NCBI GenBank assembly: GCA_020849725.1
Contig: JADLAZ010000103.1
Span: forward strand, 8,573 to 72,572
Origin: Chloroflexota bacterium
GTDB taxonomy: Bacteria > Chloroflexota > Chloroflexia > Thermomicrobiales > JADLAZ01
Direction: 5' to 3'
Length of the DNA stretch: 64,000 nucleotides
The notes below the pieces were generated by a model that had not been told where the DNA came from, ran no database searches, and saw only the letters and a program-made list of their open reading frames with translations. The position numbers and the translations under genes were made by a program. Shown here piece after piece: positions 16,459 to 24,555 of this stretch. Within the stretch, counting starts at the first letter, position 1, and the number at the start of each line of letters is the position of its first letter.

Positions 16459-18147
16459 ATGACCGTCGAGATGGCCGCGCCACAGCCGATTCCGCTACCA
16501 CCCGACTTCCCCGTCTCCTGGGTGACGCCGGAGGAGGTCACGTATTTCTGGGTCAACGAGCGCATGCACTTCCCCGGCCAGTTGTTCCCGATCGACGGCC
16601 TGATGCTCTCGATCGTCGAGGGCGGCTTCAATGCCAATGCGACGCACGTCGGCTTGCCGATCCGGTTCCGTCTGCGCCGCATCAATACCTTTGGGTATCA
16701 GGCCGTTGTGCCGGTGCCGCTCACGCCAGCGGAGATGGAGGCACTGGGGCCGCGTCTGCAAGCGACGTTGCAGGGACTGATTCAGTCGATGCCAGCACGA
16801 TGGGCGACCGACCTCGCCGAGATCAAGCAGCACCTGGCCGCGCTGGCTGCCGTGGACTACGCTGCACTGACGCCGGCCCAACTCGTCGACAGCCTCGATG
16901 ACGTGCTGGAGCGGACCCGTCGACTGTGGCGCATTCACTTTCAAACGGTCGTGCCAATGTTGTTGTCGATGGGCTTATTTGACGATATATATCAAGACTT
17001 GTTCGGCAAGGATACATTCGCGGCATTCCAGTTGCTCCAGGGTCAGGTCAACAAGAGTGTCGAGGGCGACCAGGCGCTGTGGCGGCTAAGCCGCCGGGCG
17101 CTGACTCAGCCAGTGGTGCGGCGCGTCCTCGAGGAGCGGTCGGCCGGCGAGGTCGTGGCGGCGCTGAGCGAATCAGCCGAAGGGCGGGCCTTCCTAACTG
17201 AGTTCCAGGCTTATCTGGCCGAGTACGGCGAGCGTGGACCGGACTTCCTGAACCTGGCGCGGCCGGCCTGGATCGAAGACCCGACGACACCGATCAAGAT
17301 GCTCAAGGACATGGTTGGGCAGCCAGATCGCGACCTGCTGGCCGAGCATGCCGCGCTAGCCGCTGGGCGCGATGAGGCGATCGCCACGGCGCGCCAGCGA
17401 CTGGCCGGCTACCCCGCGCCAGTGGTCGGCCAGTTCGAGGGGATGCTGGCGGCGGCTCAGCAGGCGGCGCTCATTCAAGAAGATCATAACTACTGGATCG
17501 ACCAGCGTGGGCTGCATCAGCTCCATCGGGCGATCGTCGCCACCGGCGAGCGGCTCGCTGCTGCCGGCGCGATCGAGACGCCAGCCGATGTCTGCTACTT
17601 GACGTGGGAGCAGATGCGCGCGGCGGTGGGCGCGCTGCCGAACGGCGACCAGCGGGCGCACGTCCAGGCGAACCGTGCCGAGATGGACAGTTTCGCGGCC
17701 GTTGCGCCGCCGCCGGTGTTCGGCACACCGGCGCCACCGGACCCACACGCCGATGAGTCGCCGATGGCGCGGACCATGACCAAGTTCTTTGGCGGACCGC
17801 CGCGACCGCCTACGGAGCCGGGCCTGTTGCGCGGCAATGCCGGTTCTCGGGGGGTTGTGACGGGCCGGGCGCGAGTCGTGCGGTCGTTGACCGAAGCCGG
17901 CGCGCTCGAGCGCGGCGAGGTGCTGGTGTGTGAGACTACCGCGCCGCCGTGGACGCCGCTCTTTGCCACGGCCGCGGCGGTGGTGACGGATACCGGCGGT
18001 ATCCTGAGCCACTGCGCCATTGTCGCCCGGGAGTATCAGATCCCGGCCGTCGTCGGTGTCGGCATGGCCACGGCAGTGCTGCGCACCGGCCAACTCGTCG
18101 AAGTTGATGGCACAGCCGGCACGGTGCGGGTGGTGGCGCCGGCATAG
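16459..18147 (+). CDS. PEP-utilising mobile-domain subunit (split phosphotransferase)
   Basis: The 562-residue protein carries the swivelling phosphohistidine domain at its C-terminus: TDTGGILSHCAIVAREYQIP, with His518 the expected phosphate carrier. The first 460 residues are mostly helical and correspond to the acceptor-binding region of rifampin phosphotransferase-like enzymes, so this subunit should decide the substrate. ATG 16459 is preceded by GGGAGGG. It forms a unit with the ATP-binding subunit upstream. Full-length rifampin phosphotransferase has the order ATP domain, binding domain, His domain in one chain; here the chain is cut after the first. A resistance role, a catabolic role, or a phenylphosphate-synthase-like role are all open. 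Confidence 0.8.
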   Translation: MTVEMAAPQPIPLPPDFPVSWVTPEEVTYFWVNERMHFPGQLFPIDGLMLSIVEGGFNANATHVGLPIRFRLRRINTFGYQAVVPVPLTPAEMEALGPRLQATLQGLIQSMPARWATDLAEIKQHLAALAAVDYAALTPAQLVDSLDDVLERTRRLWRIHFQTVVPMLLSMGLFDDIYQDLFGKDTFAAFQLLQGQVNKSVEGDQALWRLSRRALTQPVVRRVLEERSAGEVVAALSESAEGRAFLTEFQAYLAEYGERGPDFLNLARPAWIEDPTTPIKMLKDMVGQPDRDLLAEHAALAAGRDEAIATARQRLAGYPAPVVGQFEGMLAAAQQAALIQEDHNYWIDQRGLHQLHRAIVATGERLAAAGAIETPADVCYLTWEQMRAAVGALPNGDQRAHVQANRAEMDSFAAVAPPPVFGTPAPPDPHADESPMARTMTKFFGGPPRPPTEPGLLRGNAGSRGVVTGRARVVRSLTEAGALERGEVLVCETTAPPWTPLFATAAAVVTDTGGILSHCAIVAREYQIPAVVGVGMATAVLRTGQLVEVDGTAGTVRVVAPA

Positions 18148-18283
18148 GGACCGACAACTGAGGTATGCGCCTCCGCCCCAGCGGAGCCTGCTGCCGTTCG
18201 CCGGGTCGTGCGTGGCGCGGCGGGCGGCGATGGGGCTGGGGGCGTCTGCTCGGGCGGCACGGCACACTGGTGGGAGCCTCATC

Positions 18284-19690
18284 GTGGCATCACGCGACCC
18301 AGGCGGGAACGTTGGTGGTCCACCGGCGCTCCAGATAGAGCGACCAGCGGCGGGCACGGTCGCCAGCGGTCGTCCGACTGCTGAGTGGATGCTGCTGGCG
18401 ATGGCCGCGCTGGCGACGGTGCTGGCGCCGCTCAACTCGACGATGATCGTCGTCGCGCTGCCCCGCGTCATGGTCGACTTCGGCGCAGACCTGTCGACGG
18501 TCAACTGGCTGGTGACTGGTTACCTGATCTGCATGGCGGCGCTGCAACCGGTGGCCGGCGCGCTCGGCGATCGGCTCGGCCGGCGGGGGCTGATCGTCGG
18601 CGGGCTGGTCACGTTTGGGCTGGCCTCGGTCGGCGCGGCGCTGGCGCCGACGCTACCGGTGCTGTTGGTGTGCCGCTTGCTGCAAGGGGTGGCCGGGGCG
18701 CTGGCGCTGCCGAACGCGGCGGCGCTGGTGCGGGCGACGGTGCCGGCGGAGCGGCGAGCGGCCAGCTTCGGCCTGATCGGCTCGGTGGCCGGGCTGGCCG
18801 CGGCCGTCGGACCGCTGACCGGTGGCCTGGCGCTGCAACTCGCCGACTGGCGGGCGATCTTCCTGGTCAATGTGCCTCTGGTCGTGGGGGCGTTGGCGCT
18901 GGCGACGCGGGTCAGCCAGCCACCGCGGGGGCGGTCGGCTGGGCCAATCGACCTGGCCGGCGCGTTCGTGCTGGGCGTCGCTCTCATTCTGGCGGCCGTG
19001 TTGCTCATGGGCACGCGTGGTCCGCTGGCACTGTCGCCGGCAATCGGCTGGCCGGTGCTGTTTGGGCTGGCCGGGTTGCTGGCCTGGCATGAGGCGCGCC
19101 ACCCGGCGCCGGTGCTACCGTGGCGGCTGCTGGCCAACCGAGGCTTTGCCGCTGCGGCCAGCGCCGTGGCGACGAGCAACCTGGCGATGTACGTCACATT
19201 GCTCGTGTTGCCACTGCTGCTGAGCCAGCGTGCCGACAGCACCGCGCTGCTCATCGGTGGGCTGATGACGGTGCTGTCGGCGGCGATGGCGCTGGCGACG
19301 CCGTTCGGCGGCCGGCTGGCCGACCGCGTCGGCCGGCGCTGGCCGGCGGTGATCGGGCTGACGCTGCTGACGGTCGGCCTGCTGCCGTTCGCGGTCATCG
19401 GCGCGAGCATCGCCGTCGTGCCGGCCGGGCTGGGCCTCCTGGTGGCCGGCGTCGGGTTGGGCCTGGCCTCGGCCAGCCTGCAGACAGCGGCCGTCGAGGC
19501 GGTCGGACCGGAGTCGGCCGGCATCGCCGCCGGGCTGTTCTCCACCGCGCGCTACCTGGGCAGCATCGTTGGCTCGAGCCTGATGGCCGGCTTGCTCGCG
19601 TCGGCCGGCGGCTACACGGTCATCTTCATCGTGGTGGTCCTGGCGGCGGCACTGTCAGCCTTCGTCAGCTTCGGCCTGCGCGACCGGTGA
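18284..19690 (+). CDS. MFS transporter, DHA2-like drug exporter
   Basis: The 468-residue protein is a polytopic MFS permease. Seen are the DHA motif C region LNSTMIVVALPRVMVDFG, motif A GDRLGRRGL, motif B-like LVCRLLQGVAGALALPNAAAL, and in the second half GRLADRVGRRWP. These fit proton-driven export of drugs or metabolites. GTG 18284 behind GGGAG is chosen; the upstream frame overlaps the preceding gene and is out of character. It may be read together with the split phosphotransferase genes 136 bp upstream, in which case modification and export of one compound could be linked. That link is inference. Confidence 0.85.
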   Translation: MASRDPGGNVGGPPALQIERPAAGTVASGRPTAEWMLLAMAALATVLAPLNSTMIVVALPRVMVDFGADLSTVNWLVTGYLICMAALQPVAGALGDRLGRRGLIVGGLVTFGLASVGAALAPTLPVLLVCRLLQGVAGALALPNAAALVRATVPAERRAASFGLIGSVAGLAAAVGPLTGGLALQLADWRAIFLVNVPLVVGALALATRVSQPPRGRSAGPIDLAGAFVLGVALILAAVLLMGTRGPLALSPAIGWPVLFGLAGLLAWHEARHPAPVLPWRLLANRGFAAAASAVATSNLAMYVTLLVLPLLLSQRADSTALLIGGLMTVLSAAMALATPFGGRLADRVGRRWPAVIGLTLLTVGLLPFAVIGASIAVVPAGLGLLVAGVGLGLASASLQTAAVEAVGPESAGIAAGLFSTARYLGSIVGSSLMAGLLASAGGYTVIFIVVVLAAALSAFVSFGLRDR

Positions 19691-19703
19691 GCAGGGCTGG
19701 TAC

Positions 19704-19776
19704 GCCAGGCGGCGTGGCGAGCCAATCGGTCCTCTGTTCCTTGTACTCTCCCAACGATTTCCCCACGCCGCCTGGC
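19704..19776. repeat. Perfect 14-bp inverted repeat between convergent genes
   Basis: GCCAGGCGGCGTGG (19704-19717) is repeated inverted as CCACGCCGCCTGGC (19763-19776), with a 45-bp loop. It occupies the gap between the MFS gene and the convergent formamidase gene and may end transcription from both sides, though there is no T tract. Confidence 0.55.
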
Positions 19777-19786
19777 TCGCCTGCTC

Positions 19787-20695
19787 CTACCGCAGCCAGC
19801 GCTTGTCCAACTTGCAGATGACGGTATAGGCCGGGTCGAAGACGTTGCCGATCTCGTAGCGCACCAATTGGCCCAGCAGCGTCGAGGCGGCGAGGCCGTC
19901 GAGGCCGTAGTCGGCGGCCAGCCAGCGCATCATCTCAGTCGTGGCGTGCTGGAGCGCCTGGTCGAGCGGGCGGGCATTGCCAGCGGTCAGGATCTCGCGG
20001 CCATTGTCGGCACGCGGCCAGTGGATGGTCTTGCCTTTCAGCAGCCGCACGGTGAAGGTCACATCGAACGAGACCTCGATGCCGGTGCCGACGATCTCGC
20101 CGTCGCCCTGGATGGCGTGGCCGTCGCCAAGCTGAAAGAGCGCGCCAGGCACGAAGACGGGGAAGAAGACCGTCACACCGGTGGTGAAGCCGCGGTAGTC
20201 CATGTTGCCGCCGTGTTGCGCCGAGGTGGCGCAGGAGATCGCCTGGCCACGGTCAGGCGCGACGCCGAAGCAGCCGAGCATCGGCTCGATCGGCAGCACC
20301 AGCCCCTCCAGGCCGGCGATCGGCTCGCGCGCCCGGGCCGTGCCGGCGGCGAGGTCAAGGTCCCAGAAGACGCGCCCGCCGCGCGCCGGCAATTCGCGCA
20401 CGTACTCCGGGTCGACGACGTTGCCGGCCACGACCGGCGCGGTGTAGCCCCAGTCGCGGTTCGGCCACATGTGATCGAACGTGACGGCCAGCGTGTCACC
20501 CGGTTCGGCGCCGTCGACAAAGAAGGGGCCGGTCTGCGGGTTGCCACCGGGCGTGACCGCCTCGCCGCGCTGGTCGTGGCCGCCGGCGTCGACGCAGGTC
20601 GTGCTGACGCTGTCGCCATCGGCGATGGTCAAGACCGGCGCGTGCGACCCAATGGCGACGTGGTAGTGGTCGGGGGTGAAAGTGTGCCGGGCCAT
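19787..20695 (-). CDS. Acetamidase/formamidase family hydrolase
   Basis: The 302-residue protein belongs to the FmdA_AmdA family. It has DAGGHDQRGEAVTPGGNPQTG, then GPFFVDGAEPGDTLAV, CATSAQHGGNMDYR, and the GDGHAIQGDGEI segment. These enzymes hydrolyse formamide or small amides to ammonia and the acid in the cytoplasm. AAGGAGA lies before the ATG. It follows the DUF4038 gene by only 16 bp, so both are probably one transcript. The family is different from kynurenine formamidases, so the kynureninase gene at 27575 is not evidence for tryptophan breakdown. Confidence 0.9.
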   Translation of the reverse strand: MARHTFTPDHYHVAIGSHAPVLTIADGDSVSTTCVDAGGHDQRGEAVTPGGNPQTGPFFVDGAEPGDTLAVTFDHMWPNRDWGYTAPVVAGNVVDPEYVRELPARGGRVFWDLDLAAGTARAREPIAGLEGLVLPIEPMLGCFGVAPDRGQAISCATSAQHGGNMDYRGFTTGVTVFFPVFVPGALFQLGDGHAIQGDGEIVGTGIEVSFDVTFTVRLLKGKTIHWPRADNGREILTAGNARPLDQALQHATTEMMRWLAADYGLDGLAASTLLGQLVRYEIGNVFDPAYTVICKLDKRWLR

Positions 20696-20711
20696 GTGAT
20701 GTCTCCTTTAC

Positions 20712-22262
20712 TCAGGTCGTTACGATCAGCACCCAGTCCTCAGCGGTCGGCGCTGGACCGGCTCGCCATGCCCGGTCGAGACCAAGCTCGACCGGGCCGG
20801 CCGGGTATTCGGCGCCGGTGCGCGGGTCGAACCAGTGGGCGGTCCAGGAGCGGTCGGCCAGACCCTTGAGGATCAGGTTGGCCGCGCCGCGAGGCTGGTA
20901 GACGATCCAGCAGCTGTCGGCGGCGATGGCGCAGCAGGCGCGATCGGTGGCCGTCAGCGGCTGGGGTGATTGCCAGACCCGCTCGGGAGCAGGTTGAAGG
21001 CGCCACCAGGGCAGCTGCCGCAGGCGGGTCGCGCCGATGCCGCAGAAGGCCGCGCCCGGGTGCTCCAGCCCGACGAACCAGGGCGGACCGATCTGCGGCC
21101 CGGCCAGGTCGCCCTCGTCGTCGCCGGGCCGCTTCCAGTTCCAGATGCCCTGGCCACCGTAGGAGTGGCCCATCGTCGCACCGGACAGCACGCTGACCCA
21201 GAAGGCGTAGCGCGCGTCATCGCCCGTGAAGGCCGGACCGTACGCGCGCATGTCGCGTGAGGGGTGCGCCTCGTACCAGGGCTCGCCGTTGATGACGGCT
21301 TTGACCGGGTCTAACCGGTAGTAGGCGGCCGGCAGCGAGGCAATATCGGCAATCGACGACCGCCGATGGCCGGTCTGGAGCATGTGGAAGTCGTGCCAGC
21401 GCGAGCGATGGTGCAGCGTGTGCCAGTTCATACTCGGCGGCAGGTGGTTCGTCGTCGGGTGCCCATATTGGTCACTCGCCTCGACGGCCTTGCCGACTGC
21501 CTCCCACTTGTCCATCTCCTGCACGTACTCGGCGTCGCCCGAGACGCTCCACACCATCGGGAAGGCGCTGTAGCGGGCGACGGCGTAGCGCGCGAAGGCG
21601 ACCGCCTGTGCGGTGGTGAAGTGAACGGCCGGCAGATGTTGCCGCGGCCCGCCCCAAATGAGCGGCAGGAAGACGGTCAGCCCGCGCTCGGCGGCCAGCC
21701 GGATGAATCCGTCGTAGCGACGAAACCAGGCTGGGTTGGGCCGGGATGTGTCGTCGTCGACGAACGGACGGTTACCCTCGACATCGGGCCACTCCCAGCG
21801 CAGCGGCAGGAGGATGACATGCACGACGCTGAAGCCCTGCGCCACGCGTCGGTCGAGGTAGGTGACCCACTGATCGGGTGTGCCTTTCCAAACGATGTAC
21901 CAGGCGGTGTCGCCCAGCCAGAAGAACGGCTCATCAGTGGCGGTCGTCAGCGTGCGTCGGTCGTCGCTGAGGCGCAGCGGCCCGGCCGGCCAGCGCTCGC
22001 CGGTCGGCGGTGGCCCGACCGATAGCGTCCCGCTGCTGGTGTTCGTCTGCCAGCGCCAGTCGCCGGCAGCGTCGAGCGCGGCCCGCGCCCGCCAGACGTC
22101 GCCATCGGAGAAGGCGTCGATCGCCAGCGTCTGGCCGTTTGGACTGGTTAGGCGCACGGCGGCCGGCGCCGTGAGGCCGTCGCTGGCGGCCGGCGCCGGG
22201 AGCGCCCACTCGAACACGCGCCGGGCCAGGGCAAGCGGGCCGGCGGCTGGGTCAACCGACAT
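20712..22262 (-). CDS. DUF4038 (apiosidase-like) glycoside-hydrolase-fold protein
   Basis: The 516-residue protein has an N-terminal DUF5060-like beta domain (about 1-105), then a TIM-barrel DUF4038 domain starting PFFWLGDTAWYIVWKGTPDQW, with the barrel motifs VHVILLPLRWEW, FLPLIWGG, MVWSVSGDAEY and VINGEPWYEAH. The last part (about 430-516) matches the C-terminal beta domain that follows DUF4038 in such proteins. Relatives include GH140 apiosidases acting on plant polysaccharide. There is no signal peptide, so a cytoplasmic oligosaccharide or glycoside is the likely substrate. AAGGAG precedes ATG 22262. Confidence 0.82.
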   Translation of the reverse strand: MSVDPAAGPLALARRVFEWALPAPAASDGLTAPAAVRLTSPNGQTLAIDAFSDGDVWRARAALDAAGDWRWQTNTSSGTLSVGPPPTGERWPAGPLRLSDDRRTLTTATDEPFFWLGDTAWYIVWKGTPDQWVTYLDRRVAQGFSVVHVILLPLRWEWPDVEGNRPFVDDDTSRPNPAWFRRYDGFIRLAAERGLTVFLPLIWGGPRQHLPAVHFTTAQAVAFARYAVARYSAFPMVWSVSGDAEYVQEMDKWEAVGKAVEASDQYGHPTTNHLPPSMNWHTLHHRSRWHDFHMLQTGHRRSSIADIASLPAAYYRLDPVKAVINGEPWYEAHPSRDMRAYGPAFTGDDARYAFWVSVLSGATMGHSYGGQGIWNWKRPGDDEGDLAGPQIGPPWFVGLEHPGAAFCGIGATRLRQLPWWRLQPAPERVWQSPQPLTATDRACCAIAADSCWIVYQPRGAANLILKGLADRSWTAHWFDPRTGAEYPAGPVELGLDRAWRAGPAPTAEDWVLIVTT

Positions 22263-22475
22263 CCTCGCTCCTTCTCGATTGCCACAGGTCACGATGACGA
22301 ACCGTGGCCATTCTAGCGCCCGCGGCCAGCGATCGATACGCCTGCGCGTCCGCGCATTGCCACGGCTGTTGCGGAACCGGCGTGGCCTGGCGCATGATCG
22401 GGGCGAGCGACAAGCCAGCGCATCGTTGGTGAAGTAGCGGGCGCGGTGAGCCGCGCGGGAGGAGGGATCGACGCC

Positions 22476-23684
22476 ATGGCGACGACGGTCGGGATCATCG
22501 CCGCGCTGGACACGAAGGGCGCGGAGGCGCGCCTGCTGCGCGACGTCATCGCCGCGCGCGGGCTGGAGACGCTGCTCATCGACGTGGGGGTGCTGGGCGA
22601 GCCGGCGCTGCCGGCCGGCGTCACCCGCGCCGAGGTGGCCGCGGCCGGTGGGGCCGACCTGGCGCGCCTGGTCGCGTCGGAGGACAAGGCGGCGGCGATG
22701 GCGGCCATGACCGCCGGTGCGGCCGTGGTTGCGGCGCGGCTGCACGCCGCCGGCCGGCTGGATGCGCTGATCGGTCTCGGCGGCAGTGCTGGCACGACTA
22801 TCGCCACCAGCGCCATGCGCGCGCTGCCGGTGGGCGTGCCCACGCTGGTCGTCAGCACCGTCGCCGCCGGCGACACGCGCGCCTACATCGGCACGAAGGA
22901 CATCACCATGATGTACTCGGTGGTCGATATCGCCGGCATCAACCGGCTGTCGGCGCGCATCCTGACCAACGCCGCCGCCGCCATCGCCGGCATGGCCACC
23001 GCCGAGCCGCCGCGCCTGGCCGAGCGGCCGCTGCTCGCGGCCAGCATGTTCGGCAACACGACCGCCTGCGTCGACCGGGCGCGGGCGGCGCTGGAAGCGG
23101 CCGGCTACGAGGTACTCGTCTTTCACGCTACCGGCGCCGGTGGGCAGACGATGGAGAGCCTGATCGCTGGTGGCTTCATCGCCGGTGTCCTCGATGTGAC
23201 GACGACCGAGTGGGCTGACGAGCTGGCCGGCGGCGTCTTCAGCGCCGGCCCGACGCGGTTGGACGCGGCCGGCGCGGCCGGGGTGCCGCAGGTGATTGCG
23301 CCCGGCTGCCTGGACATGGTCAACTTCGGTGCGCCGGCGACGGTGCCGGAGCGCTACCGCGACCGCAACCTCTACCACTGGAACCCGAGTGTGACACTGA
23401 TGCGCACGACGCCCGAGGAGAACGCCCGCCTGGGTCGCATCATCGCCGACAAGGCCAACGCCGCCACCGGCCCGGTCGCCATCCTGCTGCCGCTCCAGGG
23501 CGTCAGTCAGTTGGATAGTCCCGGCCATCCCTACTGGTGGCCCGAGGCCGACGCCGCGCTCTACGACGCGATCAAGGCCCATGTGCGGCCGGGCATCCTC
23601 GTCGAAGAGATCGACGCCAACATCAACGACCCGGCCTTCGCCGATCGCGCGGCCGGCTTGCTCCTGGAGATGGTCAGGAAATAA
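22476..23684 (+). CDS. UPF0261 / Tm-1-like ATP-binding domain protein
   Basis: The 402-residue protein belongs to UPF0261, related to the N-terminal domain of the tomato virus-resistance protein Tm-1. Typical segments are GIIAALDTKGAEARLLRD, LGGSAGTTIATSAMRALP, SMFGNTTACVDRAR and LPLQGVSQLDSPGHPYWWP. The bacterial role is unknown. ATG 22476 follows GGAGGAGGG. The next gene starts 13 bp downstream and encodes the protein class that is fused to this domain in Tm-1, so the two probably work as a pair. Confidence 0.87.
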   Translation: MATTVGIIAALDTKGAEARLLRDVIAARGLETLLIDVGVLGEPALPAGVTRAEVAAAGGADLARLVASEDKAAAMAAMTAGAAVVAARLHAAGRLDALIGLGGSAGTTIATSAMRALPVGVPTLVVSTVAAGDTRAYIGTKDITMMYSVVDIAGINRLSARILTNAAAAIAGMATAEPPRLAERPLLAASMFGNTTACVDRARAALEAAGYEVLVFHATGAGGQTMESLIAGGFIAGVLDVTTTEWADELAGGVFSAGPTRLDAAGAAGVPQVIAPGCLDMVNFGAPATVPERYRDRNLYHWNPSVTLMRTTPEENARLGRIIADKANAATGPVAILLPLQGVSQLDSPGHPYWWPEADAALYDAIKAHVRPGILVEEIDANINDPAFADRAAGLLLEMVRK

Positions 23685-23697
23685 CTGGAGGCGACTG

Positions 23698-24555
23698 ATG
23701 CGGTACACGCGTGAGCAGGTGCTCGAACGTCTGCGTACTCAGGTGGCGGCTGGCCGGCCGGTCGTCGGCGCGGGGGCCGGCACCGGCATCTCGGCCAAGT
23801 TCGCCGAAGCCGGTGGCGCCGATCTCATCATCATCTACAACTCCGGTCGCTATCGAATGGCCGGCCATGGCAGCCTGGCCGGCGTGCTGGCCTTTGGCGA
23901 CGCGAACCAGATCGTCAAGGAGATGGGCGAGCGCGAGGTGTTGCCGGTCGTGCGCGAGGCGCCGGTGATCGCGGGAGTGATGGGCACCGATCCGCTGCGG
24001 CAGATGTGGCACCTGCTGCGCGAGCTGGACGCGCTCGGCTTCTCCGGCATCAACAACTTCCCGACCGTCGGCCTGATCGACGGCCGCTTCCGGATGGAGC
24101 TGGAGCGGACGAACATGGGCTTCGGTCGCGAGGTCGACATGATCCGCCAGGCGCACGAGCTGGGCTTCTTCACCTGCGTCTACGTCTTCAACCCGGACGA
24201 GTCGCGGGCGATGGCCGAGGCTGGCGCCGACAGCATCATCGCCCACATGGGCCTGACCGTCGGCGGCTCGATCGGGTTGGAGCGCCACGATGCGATGCAG
24301 TTAGCCGATGCGCCAGCGGCCGTGCAGGCGATTGGCGAGGCAGCCTGGGCGGTCAATCGGGAGGCGCTGCTGCTCTGCCATGGTGGCCCGATCGCTACGC
24401 CCGACGACGCGGCCTACGTGCTGGCGCGCTGCGATGCGGTGGGGTTCGTCGGGGCCAGCTCGATGGAGCGGCTGCCAGTCGAGACGGCGCTGACCGAGAC
24501 GACGCGGCGGTTCAAGAGCGTGCCCCTGCGCGGTCAAGCGGGCGGAGCGTCCTAG
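23698..24555 (+). CDS. PEP-hydrolase-like TIM-barrel protein (PF09370 type)
   Basis: The 285-residue protein is a TIM barrel of the PEP hydrolase-like family, related to PEP mutase/isocitrate lyase folds. Characteristic segments are GAGAGTGISAKFAEAGGADL, IIIYNSGRYRMAGHGSLAG, GINNFPTVGLIDG and ADSIIAHMGLTVGG. The chemistry of the family is not well established; carbon-carbon or phosphoryl chemistry on a small acid is likely. GGAGGCGACTG precedes the ATG. Its stop overlaps that of the convergent cobA-hemD by 4 bp. Pairing with the UPF0261 gene mirrors the fused Tm-1 layout. Confidence 0.85.
   Translation: MRYTREQVLERLRTQVAAGRPVVGAGAGTGISAKFAEAGGADLIIIYNSGRYRMAGHGSLAGVLAFGDANQIVKEMGEREVLPVVREAPVIAGVMGTDPLRQMWHLLRELDALGFSGINNFPTVGLIDGRFRMELERTNMGFGREVDMIRQAHELGFFTCVYVFNPDESRAMAEAGADSIIAHMGLTVGGSIGLERHDAMQLADAPAAVQAIGEAAWAVNREALLLCHGGPIATPDDAAYVLARCDAVGFVGASSMERLPVETALTETTRRFKSVPLRGQAGGAS

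Noticed and set aside
22263..23708. N-terminal extension of the DUF4038 frame to almost 1000 residues
   Set aside because: The extra part is antisense to the UPF0261 gene and non-protein-like; a good ribosome-binding site lies at the shorter start.
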